From JACVRW01 sp963734365 (GTDB lineage: Bacteria; Actinomycetota; Thermoleophilia; Solirubrobacterales; Thermoleophilaceae): 64,000 nucleotides of DNA. The notes below the pieces were generated by a model. The model was not told where the DNA came from. It did not search any database and saw nothing but the letters and a program-made list of their open reading frames with translations. A program made the translations under genes and the position numbers. How positions within the stretch are numbered: the stretch's first letter is position 1; every line of letters begins with the position of its first letter. Shown in pieces: positions 17,022 to 24,590 of this stretch. Location of the stretch: the NCBI GenBank assembly GCA_963734365.1, contig CAVTGV010000005.1, forward strand, positions 162,889 through 226,888. The letters are read 5' to 3'.

Positions 17022-18185
17022 CTACGCGTCCTGGCGCTCTGGAAGCCGGAAGGCCATCCTGTGGCGCCGTGCCGGCAGCACCCCTTCCGGTCGCAGGAGC
17101 ATGATGATCACCAGCAGGAAGCCGTAGATCCCGGCCGAGACCTCGGACAGGTCGAAGTCCAGGCCCACACTGCCGGGAACGTCGTAGAGGACCCTCGGCA
17201 GCAGATAGTTGTTGATCCCCGACAGGACGATCGCGCCGACCACGACGCCCCAGATCGAGCCCAGCCCGCCGAGCACGACCATGGCGAGGATGAAGATCGA
17301 GAACGAGAACGTGAACTGATGGGAGTTGACCGTGCTCAGGTACGAAGCGAGAAAGGCGCCGGACACCCCGCCCAGCGCCGCTCCCGCTCCGTAGGCCAGC
17401 AGCTTGGTGCGCACGATCGGAACGCCCACGCTCGCCGCCGCGCCCTCGTCGTCGCGCAGAGCGATCCACGCCCGGCCCAGCCGCGAGTCGCGCAGCCGGA
17501 AGTTGACGAACAGCACCACCGCCACGAGTGCGAGGGCGAACCAGTACCAGGGACGCAGGTCCAGCGCACCGAAGCGCCCGAGCAACGGCAGGTCGATCTT
17601 GTCGATGGCCGACATGCCGTTGGGTCCCCCGGTGAGCGATCCACCGAAGAACTGGATGTCCCGGCCGTTGGCCGCGACCTGCCCGATGATCTCGCCGAAC
17701 GCGAGCGTGACGATGCCGACGTAGTCGCCGCGCAGCCGCAACGTCGGCACCCCGATCAGCACGCCGGCGATCGTCGTCGCGATCACCGCGAGCACGAGGA
17801 TGATCAGGAAGTTCAAGTGGATGCCGGGCATCCCCGCCGCCGGCTCGCCGACGAAGAGGGAGATGCCGGCTCCGTCGGCGGCGTTGTCCCAGAACCCGGA
17901 CCCGAAGTACGCGGCCACGTGCGCCCCGATCGCGAAGAACGCCACATAGCCCAGGTCGAGCAGCCCGGCGAAGCCCACGACGATGTTCAGGCCCAGCGCC
18001 ATGATCACGTAGGCCGCCGCCAGGACCAGGTTGTCCAGCGCGTTGCTGCCCTCGCCGAGGAAGAGCGGCACGATGGCGGCGCAGCCGAGGCCGGCGGCGG
18101 CCAGCAGCCAGCGCGTACTTCGAGGTGTCCCGAGGGCACTCATGCGCGCGGCGGAGCGCGGCCGTGGGGCTGCGGCTTCGCTCAT
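17022..18185 (-). CDS. livM: branched-chain amino-acid ABC transporter permease (LivM family)
   Basis: A 387-residue inner-membrane permease with about ten hydrophobic helices. LVLAAAYVIMALGLNIVVGFAGLLDLGYVAFFAIGAH and PTLRLRGDYVGIVTLAFGEI are LivM hallmarks, and SRLGRAWIALRDDEGAAASVGV is the cytoplasmic EAA-type loop that docks the ATPase. I chose ATG 18185 because it overlaps the stop of the CGNR gene (ATGA) and removes a non-hydrophobic extension of 40 residues. No livH, livG, livF or binding-protein gene lies in the window, so partners must be encoded elsewhere. Confidence 0.9.
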   Translation of the reverse strand: MSEAAAPRPRSAARMSALGTPRSTRWLLAAAGLGCAAIVPLFLGEGSNALDNLVLAAAYVIMALGLNIVVGFAGLLDLGYVAFFAIGAHVAAYFGSGFWDNAADGAGISLFVGEPAAGMPGIHLNFLIILVLAVIATTIAGVLIGVPTLRLRGDYVGIVTLAFGEIIGQVAANGRDIQFFGGSLTGGPNGMSAIDKIDLPLLGRFGALDLRPWYWFALALVAVVLFVNFRLRDSRLGRAWIALRDDEGAAASVGVPIVRTKLLAYGAGAALGGVSGAFLASYLSTVNSHQFTFSFSIFILAMVVLGGLGSIWGVVVGAIVLSGINNYLLPRVLYDVPGSVGLDFDLSEVSAGIYGFLLVIIMLLRPEGVLPARRHRMAFRLPERQDA

Positions 18186-18781
18186 CTCGCGCCGGTGCGG
18201 CGGCGCCGGTAGTACGCGCGGTTCTTCGTCCGATTGCCGCAGATCGACATGTCGCACCAGGCCGCCGAGCGGTTCTTCGAGCGGTCGAAGAAGGCGTACT
18301 CGCACCGGCGACAGGCCTTCAGGCGCGGCCAGTCACCGGTGAGCTGAGCCTCGTGGAGGATGCCCAGGAGCGTGGCCACGGCGCCATCGACGCCCCGTGA
18401 CTCGGGTTCGAGGGCCGTTCGCCCGGTGTCGTCCATGGCGACGCGGAGCCGAGCCGCCTCCGAGGCCCGGCGAACGACGTCCGTGGCCGCCGTTGCCGGC
18501 TGGCCTCCCCGGTTCGCGATCGCGAGCGCCCGGATCGCTTCTCGGAGCTCGCGGAGGCGCGCCACGTCGGCCTCCGAGACGCGGTCGCCCGGCCCAACGA
18601 GCCGCTTCTGGCGCAGCCACGCCCGGGCCCTTTCCGCGGTTCCGATGCGATCCCACTCGGGCGGGAAGTCGTGGTTGTGGGAGTTGACGAAGCGTTGAAG
18701 CAGCTCGAGCCGCCCGGGTGCCTTGGGTCGCCCCCCGGGCTCGATCTGCTCGCCCACACGTCGCTTGTCGTGCTCCTCCAT
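18182..18781 (-). CDS. CGNR zinc-finger transcriptional regulator
   Basis: A 199-residue protein with an N-terminal ABATE-type helical ligand-binding region (about 20-150: LELLQRFVNSHNHDF, then RLRELREAIRALAIAN) and a C-terminal CGNR zinc finger (about 155-195) reading CRRCEYAFFDRSKNRSAAWC, then DMSICGNRTKNRAYYRRRR. The four cysteines and the CGNR signature are intact. The family is thought to sense a small ligand and bind DNA. Its stop overlaps the livM start by four bases, so expression of the permease is tied to it. The ligand is unknown; a branched-chain amino acid or derivative is a reasonable guess. Confidence 0.85.
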   Translation of the reverse strand: MEEHDKRRVGEQIEPGGRPKAPGRLELLQRFVNSHNHDFPPEWDRIGTAERARAWLRQKRLVGPGDRVSEADVARLRELREAIRALAIANRGGQPATAATDVVRRASEAARLRVAMDDTGRTALEPESRGVDGAVATLLGILHEAQLTGDWPRLKACRRCEYAFFDRSKNRSAAWCDMSICGNRTKNRAYYRRRRTGAR

Positions 18782-18888
18782 GACCCGGCTTGGGTAGTAA
18801 ATCAGACCGGCATAACGCTAACGCCGGTCATAGGCCGGCGCGCTCGTGCAGTGCGGCCGGATCCTGCCGTGGACGACGAGGCGGCTGC

Positions 18889-20292
18889 TCAGCGCGACCA
18901 GGACGGCTCGCGCGCTCGGCGCAGGAGCCGTCGCGGGGCGCCACCCGAGACGCGCACGGTGAACACCGAGCCGCGGCGCTCGAAGGCCACGCGGCGGCCG
19001 TCCGGCGAGAAGACCGGCGAGCTGTCGGTGGTCGCGGAGGTGAGGTCGCGGACCGGCCTGCTCGTGGCGGCGTCGAACAGGACGATCGAGCCGGGCCGCT
19101 GAGTGGCGTTGTCGGGCTCGCCGGCGCCGAACGCGTAGGCGGTGGCCACCAGGCGGTTGCCGAACACGTCCGGATGGCGCAGGTGCCGGCCCGACGGGTC
19201 GAAGGCGAGCTGTCGCGCACCCGGGCCGCGGCAGGTGCCGTTCTGTGCGGAGCCCGGCGAGGCGGTGCACAGTCCGGAGTCCACCGATTCCCCGGTCTGC
19301 TGAGCATCGGTCTCGATCGTCAGTCCTTCCCTGAGGGTGCGTGACCCGGATCCCCAGGCCACGAACGGCCGGCCGCCGGACGCCGCCACCTGCCGTGCCC
19401 GTGAGCCGTCGAAGCGGGAGACGTAGCGGCGGTAGTCGATCGTGTCGAACACGAGGTTGATGCGCAGCTCCACCCAGGCCACCTCGGAGCCGTCCTTGGA
19501 GAGGGCGACGTCGAACTGCGTGGCGTCTCGCGCGCCGTCGCGAAACGCCGGGATGCGCCGGATCCTCCTCAGTCCGCGGACGCGGCCGTCGCGCCGTACC
19601 AAGCGGGCTGTGTAGACGCGTCCGCGCTTGCCGCGCGTGTAGGCAATCCGCTTGCCCGAGCGCGACACGCTCGGGCTCGTGTAGCCGCCCTTCGCGCCGT
19701 TGTCGGTGAGTCGCAGGCGCCCCGACCCGTCGCTCGCCGCGGAGCACAGGTCCTTGCCGCAGACGAAGACCACGTTGGACGCCTGCGCAGAGGCAGCGAA
19801 CCAGCAGCAGAGCAGGAGTGCGAGGAGGCCGGTGCGTCGCGGATCATAGCGATGAAGTAGGCGCTGCCGGCGCGGCAGCGTTTCGCTGAGCACGACGCTG
19901 GTTCGTGTGCGTACCGCGCCGTGCTCGGTCTTCAGCCGGCGGACGGTCGCGTGCAGCTCTTCGGTGTCTGCGCAGCGAAGCCGGACGACATAGTCGTGCT
20001 CACCGGTGGCGTGCAGGGCCTCCACCACCTGCGGCGCTGCGATGAGGGCCGCCTCGAAGACGTCGAGGTCGGCGTCCGGCGGGAGATCGAGCTCGACCAG
20101 CGCGTCGAGCGGAAAGCCGAGGGCGCTGGGCTCGGCGATCGCGGCGTAGCCACGGATCACGGTGGCCTCGAGGCGCCGCAACCGCTCGCGTGTGGCGCTG
20201 GGACCGAGGCGCACCCGCTCGGCGAGCCGGTGCAGGGTGATCCGCCCATCGGCAACCACGCTGCCGAGTATCTCGCGGTCGATCGAGTCCAT
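18889..20292 (-). CDS. Lrp/AsnC regulator fused to membrane segment and beta-propeller
   Basis: A single 467-residue frame joins two modules. Residues 1-143 are a complete Lrp/AsnC protein: helix-turn-helix (IDREILGSVVADGRITLHRL then LGPSATRERLRRLEA) and a RAM/ACT-like ligand domain (ALVELDLPPDADLDVFEAAL, TGEHDYVVRLRCADTEEL). Residues 154-171 (TGLLALLLCCWFAASAQA) form a membrane segment or signal-like stretch. Residues about 173-467 are TolB/PD40-like blades (GYTSPSVSRSGKRIAYTR, SSPVFSPDGRRVAFERRG) and would lie outside. The joint (residues 144-153, 19834-19863) uses A/T-ending codons, unlike both flanks, as if once intergenic. No in-frame ATG/GTG/TTG permits a separate start at the joint. 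I chose ATG 20292; upstream codons look non-coding. Confidence 0.75.
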   Translation of the reverse strand: MDSIDREILGSVVADGRITLHRLAERVRLGPSATRERLRRLEATVIRGYAAIAEPSALGFPLDALVELDLPPDADLDVFEAALIAAPQVVEALHATGEHDYVVRLRCADTEELHATVRRLKTEHGAVRTRTSVVLSETLPRRQRLLHRYDPRRTGLLALLLCCWFAASAQASNVVFVCGKDLCSAASDGSGRLRLTDNGAKGGYTSPSVSRSGKRIAYTRGKRGRVYTARLVRRDGRVRGLRRIRRIPAFRDGARDATQFDVALSKDGSEVAWVELRINLVFDTIDYRRYVSRFDGSRARQVAASGGRPFVAWGSGSRTLREGLTIETDAQQTGESVDSGLCTASPGSAQNGTCRGPGARQLAFDPSGRHLRHPDVFGNRLVATAYAFGAGEPDNATQRPGSIVLFDAATSRPVRDLTSATTDSSPVFSPDGRRVAFERRGSVFTVRVSGGAPRRLLRRAREPSWSR

Positions 20293-20375
20293 CACCGCAG
20301 AATCTACGTCATATAGCCCTGCCGAGGAACTCATTCCGCTCCACCTGCGGCGAAGCATCGACAACACTGCGCCCA

Positions 20376-20805
20376 ATGCCCGACACGATCGCCTGCAGCG
20401 CCGAGCTCACCGTCAACCGGCCGCGCGCCGCCACGCTGGCGCTCTTCACCGCGGAGGGGGAACGCGCCTGGGCGCCGGGCTGGGACCCGGCCTTCCCGGC
20501 CCCGCAGCGCACCGAGGGCCCGGGCGCCGTGTTCGTGACCGCGCACTCCGGCGAGAGGACCACGTGGATCACCATCGACCAGGACGAGCACGGCGTGCGC
20601 TACGCGCGCGTCACCCCCGGCGTCAGCGCCGGGCACGGTCGCCGTCACCACGCTCCACGCGGAAGCCACACGGACCCGCGTCCGCGTGAGCTACGACCTG
20701 ACCGCGCTCAGCCCGGACGGCGCGAGCTGGCTCGAGACCTTCGCGGACGGGTTCGCCAGCTACATCGAGCACTGGGAGATCGCCATCGCCGCGCTCTCGC
20801 CTTAG
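20376..20805 (+). CDS. SRPBCC protein, frame broken by one extra base
   Basis: The frame from ATG 20376 reads TIACSAELTVNRPRAATLALFTAEGERAWAPGWDPAFPA, a START/SRPBCC opening, up to about codon 86. It is then continued in the next frame (VAVTTLHAEATRTRVRVSYDLTALS and SYIEHWEIAIAALSP) to TAG 20803-20805. Removing one G from the GGG at 20631-20633 joins both parts into a 142-residue protein of normal length. Left uncorrected, the frame runs on into the cupin gene. Two other genes in the window have the same kind of one-base insertion, so assembly error is plausible. Ligand unknown. Divergent from the Lrp fusion gene. Confidence 0.7.
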
Positions 20806-20816
20806 GGTCAGCAGTC

Positions 20817-21197
20817 ATGGAAACCATCAACGGCTGCACCGTGATCAGTTCGTCCCAAGAGCCAGAGCCGGCCAGCTTCGGTCCGGCGGAGATGGGCGGC
20901 GCTTACAGGGTGCTCGCCGGCACCATTCCCGCCGGTCAGCCTGCGCCTCCCTTCCACGTCCATCCGCATACCGACGAAGCGTTCTACATCGCGGGCGGGC
21001 AGGGGACCTTTCTCCTCGGAGACCGCGAGGTCAGTGCGGGGACCGGTGACTTCGTGTTCATCCCACGGGGGATGCCCCACACGGCGTGGAACTCCGGCGA
21101 CGGAGCGCTCCTGGGCTTGATCCTGATCTCACCCGGCGACGCAGAGCATGTCTTCGAGCCTGCAGGTGCGCCAGACGGCGGAGAGTCATTAGGCTGA
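20817..21197 (+). CDS. cupin-domain protein
   Basis: A 126-residue single cupin. PPFHVHPHTDEAFYIAGGQGTFLLGDRE is cupin motif 1 (H-x-H-x-n-E, metal ligands) and FVFIPRGMPHTAWNSGDG is motif 2 (final histidine ligand). It probably binds a divalent metal in the cytosol. Start ATG 20817 lies 11 bases after the stop of the SRPBCC gene, so the two may be cotranscribed; both are small ligand-binding folds. Enzymatic role not assignable. Confidence 0.88.
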   Translation: METINGCTVISSSQEPEPASFGPAEMGGAYRVLAGTIPAGQPAPPFHVHPHTDEAFYIAGGQGTFLLGDREVSAGTGDFVFIPRGMPHTAWNSGDGALLGLILISPGDAEHVFEPAGAPDGGESLG

Positions 21198-21230
21198 AGC
21201 CTGCTTCGTGAGCTCCGCCGCGGGAGGCAC

Positions 21231-21611
21231 ATGTCCGTCGACCTCGTCATTGACATCGAGAACACGCCCGGGGCGCTCGCGGAGGTCGCGGCCGCGATCA
21301 GCGATGCCGGCGTGAACATCGCCGCCGCCACGTGCGTCGGGCCGGGCGAACGGGCCGAGCTCCACATCCTCGTCCCGCACGCCGGGGCCGCCAGGCATGC
21401 GTTGGCGATCTCGCATCTCGCGGTCAGCCGCGAACGCGAGGTGGTGGTGGTCGATGTCGAGGATCGCCCGGGCGTGCTGGCAGACCTGACCCGCAAGATC
21501 GCGAGGGCCGGCGTGGACATCGATCTCGTGTACGTGGCCACGCGCAATCGCGTGGTATTCGGCGCGGCCGACCTGGAGGCCCTGAGGGCCGCACTGGACA
21601 GCGCCGGCTAA
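21231..21611 (+). CDS. tandem ACT-domain protein
   Basis: A 126-residue protein made only of two ACT domains: residues 1-66 (VDLVIDIENTPGALAEVAAA, ISDAGVNIAAATCVG) and 67-126 (EVVVVDVEDRPGVLADLTRK, IARAGVDIDLVYVATRNRVV). Each keeps the P-G-x-L turn that forms the amino-acid-binding loop. No enzyme or DNA-binding domain is attached. Stand-alone double ACT proteins are thought to sense amino acids and act on partners. The stop overlaps by four bases the stop of the convergent tyrosinase-partner gene. Confidence 0.87.
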   Translation: MSVDLVIDIENTPGALAEVAAAISDAGVNIAAATCVGPGERAELHILVPHAGAARHALAISHLAVSREREVVVVDVEDRPGVLADLTRKIARAGVDIDLVYVATRNRVVFGAADLEALRAALDSAG

Positions 21612-22057
21612 TCCTGGAAGGCGAGCAGCCGAATCTCCGAACAAGGCGACACGTGGTCGCTGGCCAGCCCGATCTTCGACTCGCGAACCACGATGACGAC
21701 GCTTACGCGAACCTTGGCTCCAGTGGTGCGCTTCAGGGCGTCCGTGATTTCCAGGCTGCGCGTCTGGGGCGTGAGGGGGTGTTCTGCACGCAGATCGAAC
21801 TCGTCCTCGAAGCGGTCGTCGGGCGCGCAATGGCCTTCGTCGCCGAAACAGCCGCCATGGCCGAACACAGCGAAGGAACCCGCGTATCCGCTGTCGCGCT
21901 CCCGCGGGGTGTCGGCGTCGGCCTTTGGATTGTCGAGAAAGACGCGTGCCTCGTACGACGGTCCGGCGTGGTCGACGCCGTAGAAGACGAGGTCGGCGCG
22001 AGTGATCTCTTCGCGGTCAGCAGCGAGATCGAGGGGGCGGGAACGGAAACGCGTCAT
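21608..22057 (-). CDS. tyrosinase partner, probable polyphenol-oxidase C-terminal-like domain
   Basis: A 149-residue protein translated from an ATG that overlaps the tyrosinase stop (ATGA). ADLVFYGVDHAGPSYEARVFLDNP, YAGSFAVFGHGGCFGDEGHC and GAKVRVSVVIVV look like a beta-sandwich resembling the C-terminal domain fused to many plant-type and bacterial polyphenol oxidases; this family link is from pattern memory and is tentative. GHGGCFGDEGHC holds two cysteines and two histidines that could bind or deliver copper. No signal peptide. Third codon positions carry clearly more A/T than neighbours, suggesting recent acquisition together with the tyrosinase. Confidence 0.6.
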   Translation of the reverse strand: MTRFRSRPLDLAADREEITRADLVFYGVDHAGPSYEARVFLDNPKADADTPRERDSGYAGSFAVFGHGGCFGDEGHCAPDDRFEDEFDLRAEHPLTPQTRSLEITDALKRTTGAKVRVSVVIVVRESKIGLASDHVSPCSEIRLLAFQD

Positions 22058-22881
22058 CCTGTGCCCTCTGTTCGCGACGAGGCACTGGCCACCGCGTAGT
22101 CATATCCGAGCGCCGTAACGTCCAGCGTCTGCCGGACGGTCATCCGGAAAGGCGGCAAGGCCTCATCGAGAATGGCTCGAGGGGGCCGTGCGCCGGGGTG
22201 GCGCAGCTGCCAAAGCCGCCACACACGATCGACCATGGTGTGGTGCGCCCAGAAGATCGGGTCGAAGGCTGCGAACGGAATGATCCCCATGTGTCCGCCG
22301 GTCCAGACGTGTACCCGGTCGTGCAGCCCCTCGAGCGCGGCGCTGAAGTCCAGGAAGTCGCGCAGCTCGAGCACTCTGCGCACTTCCTGCACGGAGGGCA
22401 GCTGATCGGCCTCGCCCGGTTCTCTTCGGGTGCGGCCGGAAACGGTCACGCCGGCCCGGCGGCCCTGCTCCAGAGCCAGCCTCGAGACTCGGGCCGAGTG
22501 CAGCGGATTCGCCTTTCCCGCGACGCGGGTACGGGCGAACGGCTCCGGCACTCGCGCCGGCCGCGCGGGAGCCGTACGCCAGTCCCACCACGTGAGCATC
22601 GCGTCGGCCACCCGATCCCTCAGGGCACGTTCGAAGAACCACAGGTAGGCCCGGTGCCAGGGCAAGAAGAAGGGCGTTCCATGGGCGTTGTCGCAGCCAA
22701 TCGGAAGCGGCAAACCGTGAATTCCGGCGTGGTGGGCGTAGCCGCGATCATCGTCGAGCGCATACACCGCCGCGAAAGCGTTCCGCACCAACGTCAGCTG
22801 TCCTGAGGTCAGACGATCAGCGTTGCGCCGAAAGCGAAGCGGCGACGCCGGCTGCTGCGCCCGCGGAGACCCGGTGGCCAC
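22054..22881 (-). CDS. tyrosinase-family type-3 copper protein
   Basis: A 275-residue type-3 copper enzyme. Copper A site: GYAHHAGIHG, CDNAHGTPFFLPWHRAYLWFFERAL, with histidines in HAGIH, NAHG and PWHR. Copper B site: LHDRVHVWTGGHMGI and FDPIFWAHHTMVDRVWRLW, giving the H-x3-H pair and the final H. The set is complete, so oxidation of phenols or catechols with oxygen is expected. There is no Sec or Tat signal. It is the first gene of a two-gene unit with an overlapping partner. Natural substrate unknown; a melanin or other aromatic oxidation role is possible. Confidence 0.88.
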   Translation of the reverse strand: MATGSPRAQQPASPLRFRRNADRLTSGQLTLVRNAFAAVYALDDDRGYAHHAGIHGLPLPIGCDNAHGTPFFLPWHRAYLWFFERALRDRVADAMLTWWDWRTAPARPARVPEPFARTRVAGKANPLHSARVSRLALEQGRRAGVTVSGRTRREPGEADQLPSVQEVRRVLELRDFLDFSAALEGLHDRVHVWTGGHMGIIPFAAFDPIFWAHHTMVDRVWRLWQLRHPGARPPRAILDEALPPFRMTVRQTLDVTALGYDYAVASASSRTEGTG

Positions 22882-22943
22882 GCGAGCAGCCTAGCCTGAG
22901 CACGGGTTCGCGTCGAGGGCCGCCCAACGCGCCGCGCCAACAG

Positions 22944-23516
22944 CTAGAGCGGCACGTCCCAGAGCGGGAACCAGCGGCCGATCTCCTCCTCGAACGGAAG
23001 CTCGTTGCCGAGCTGTGCCTTCAGCCGCAGCTCGCGTTCGTTATTGCGTGCCTGCTCGCCCTTGGCGGGCACGAACGGGTAGAAGGCGCCGCGCTTGAAG
23101 TTGTAGATCAGGTAGATCGGCTTGCCCTTCTCCTCGAAGGCGAAGACGGCAGCCAGCAGACGGTCGCCGTAGCCTCCGCCCTGGAGCTGGGTGGAGACCG
23201 TGTTGAGCGCCACCACGAGGTCCTCGAAGTCCGGGTCGGACAGCACGAGCCAGCGGTAGCCAAACTCGTCCTCCTTGCTCTCCACCGTGCTGCCGGTCTC
23301 CTCGGTGGTGCCGGCCAGGAGCTCCTCCGTCTCGGCGAGGATGCCCTCGAAGTCGGCTGTGCCCAGCGGCTGGAAGACGATGCCGGCCACGCCCCGGCTG
23401 GTGAGCCCCAGGCCGGTCTCGAGCGTCACGTACGCGGTGGTCATCGCGAACAGCCGGTCGGGCGCCGGGCCCTTGAGCCGGCCCTTGGAGCCGAAGATGG
23501 CGTCCAGGAAACCCAA
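22944..23516 (-). CDS. pspAB: PspA-associated protein PspAB
   Basis: A 190-residue protein starting MGFLDAIFGSKGRLKGPAPDRLFAMTTAYVTLE and containing DRLLAAVFAFEEKGKPIYLI then YNFKRGAFYPFVPAKGEQARN, which matches the PspAB family usually encoded beside HtpX in actinobacteria and some archaea. The alpha/beta pattern lacks a signal peptide, so it is cytosolic. It follows htpX by only 7 bases on the same strand, so they form an operon. The family is linked to PspA-based envelope stress; biochemical function is not established. Confidence 0.82.
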   Translation of the reverse strand: MGFLDAIFGSKGRLKGPAPDRLFAMTTAYVTLETGLGLTSRGVAGIVFQPLGTADFEGILAETEELLAGTTEETGSTVESKEDEFGYRWLVLSDPDFEDLVVALNTVSTQLQGGGYGDRLLAAVFAFEEKGKPIYLIYNFKRGAFYPFVPAKGEQARNNERELRLKAQLGNELPFEEEIGRWFPLWDVPL

Positions 23517-23523
23517 GCCGGTA

Positions 23524-24432
23524 CTACGCCGCGGCTGCGGCGGGACCCTGCTGGAGCTGGCGCTCGAGCTCCTGGAGACGCTCGATCCGCTTCTCCATCG
23601 GCGGGTGGGTGGAGAAGATCGACTTCAGCGAGCCCTTGACGCTGGCCGGGACGATGAAGAAGGCGTTCATGCCCTCGGCCTCGCGCAGGTCGCGCTGCGG
23701 CACGGTCTGCATCGCGCCCGAGATTTTCACCAGAGCCGAGGACAGCGCGCTCGGCCGCCCGGTGACTATGGCCGCTCCACGATCGGCCGCGAACTCGCGG
23801 TAGCGGGAGAGGGCCATCATCAGGAAGAACGAGAGCACGTAGACGAGCGCCGAAACGAGGAGGATCACGAGGAAGCTCGGGTTCTCGTCGCTGTCCCCTC
23901 CGCCGAAGAAGAAGCCGAACTGCAGCATGATCGACGCCAGGCTGGCGAAGAAGCTGGCGATGGTCATGATCAGCACGTCGCGGTGCTTGACGTGCGACAG
24001 CTCGTGCGCCATCACGCCCTCGAGCTCGCTCGGTGAGAGCGTGCGCATGATGCCGGTGGTGGCGCAGACCGTGGCCGACTTCTGGGAGCGGCCGGTGGCG
24101 AACGCGTTGGGCACGGACGTGTCAGCCACTGCGATGCGCGGCTTAGGGAGGTCGGCCTGGATGCATAGGCGCTCGATCATCGCGTGGAGGCCCGGGGCCT
24201 CCTCGGGGGACACCACCTTGGCGCCCATGGACCGGAGCGCGAGCTTGTCCGAGAAGAAGAGCTGCGCGAGCGACAGCCCGCCCATCACCACGAGGATCGT
24301 GATCACTCCAGCGCCCGCCGTGGCCAGCACCGCAATGAAGACCACGTACAGCAGCCCCAGCAGGAACAGCGTCAAAAGCATCCTGGCCTGGAGCCCTGCG
24401 TCGCGCGGGAAGACTGCCTTTTGTCGTGCCAT
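23524..24432 (-). CDS. htpX: membrane zinc metalloprotease HtpX
   Basis: A 302-residue M48 protease. I use ATG 24432 (MARQKAVFPRDAGLQARM); the upstream extension is not membrane-like. Two N-terminal helices (MLLTLFLLGLLYVVFIAVLA, GVITILVVMGGLSLAQLFF) precede the zinc site LEGVMAHELSHVKHRDVL (H-E-x-x-H), two further helices and SRYREFAADRGAAIVTGRP, whose glutamate is the third zinc ligand. HtpX degrades misfolded membrane proteins. It is cotranscribed with pspAB and shares a 158-base divergent gap with the M23 hydrolase gene. Confidence 0.93.
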   Translation of the reverse strand: MARQKAVFPRDAGLQARMLLTLFLLGLLYVVFIAVLATAGAGVITILVVMGGLSLAQLFFSDKLALRSMGAKVVSPEEAPGLHAMIERLCIQADLPKPRIAVADTSVPNAFATGRSQKSATVCATTGIMRTLSPSELEGVMAHELSHVKHRDVLIMTIASFFASLASIMLQFGFFFGGGDSDENPSFLVILLVSALVYVLSFFLMMALSRYREFAADRGAAIVTGRPSALSSALVKISGAMQTVPQRDLREAEGMNAFFIVPASVKGSLKSIFSTHPPMEKRIERLQELERQLQQGPAAAAA

Positions 24433-24488
24433 TGGACAGTGAAGATTAGTGATCGGTGCACAGCGTCTTGCAGGCCGAGGAAATCCGC

Positions 24489-24516
24489 TTGCGGGCGCGA
24501 CGGGCGTTGGTATTGT
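24489..24516 (+). promoter_or_regulatory. candidate promoter of the M23 hydrolase gene
   Basis: TTGCGG (24489-24494) and TATTGT (24511-24516) are separated by 16 bases and resemble a housekeeping -35/-10 pair. Transcription would begin near 24523, just before the structured leader at 24528. This is motif matching only. Confidence 0.4.
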
Positions 24517-24527
24517 GGCCGCGTCGC

Positions 24528-24582
24528 GAGCGCCTAATTCCCCTGCATAACGCGTGTAAACGTGGGGCACCCGGAGGCGCTC
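24528..24582 (+). ncRNA. structured 5' leader, possible cis-regulatory RNA
   Basis: GAGCGCC (24528-24534) pairs perfectly with GGCGCTC (24576-24582) and closes a 41-base region. Inside, CCCC (24540-24543) pairs with GGGG (24564-24567), with an ACG/CGT stem and a TGCATAA internal loop. The unpaired TAATT and CACCCGGA strands between the stems would form an asymmetric junction. The only ribosome site, GGAGG (24573-24577), shares its last two bases with the closing stem, so folding could hide it. Cell-wall hydrolase genes in actinobacteria are often under c-di-AMP riboswitches, but I do not see that riboswitch's conserved sequence. Confidence 0.45.
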
Positions 24583-24590
24583 GTCTCCCA

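Noticed and set aside
19820..19870. Splitting the Lrp fusion into two overlapping genes at the ATGA near 19848
   Set aside because: Both modules lie in the same frame; using that ATGA would need two compensating frame shifts, and the ATG frame does not give the propeller sequence.
24520..24590. c-di-AMP (ydaO/yuaA) riboswitch upstream of the M23 gene
   Set aside because: Position and downstream gene fit, but the conserved core sequences of that class are not present; kept only as an unclassified structured leader.
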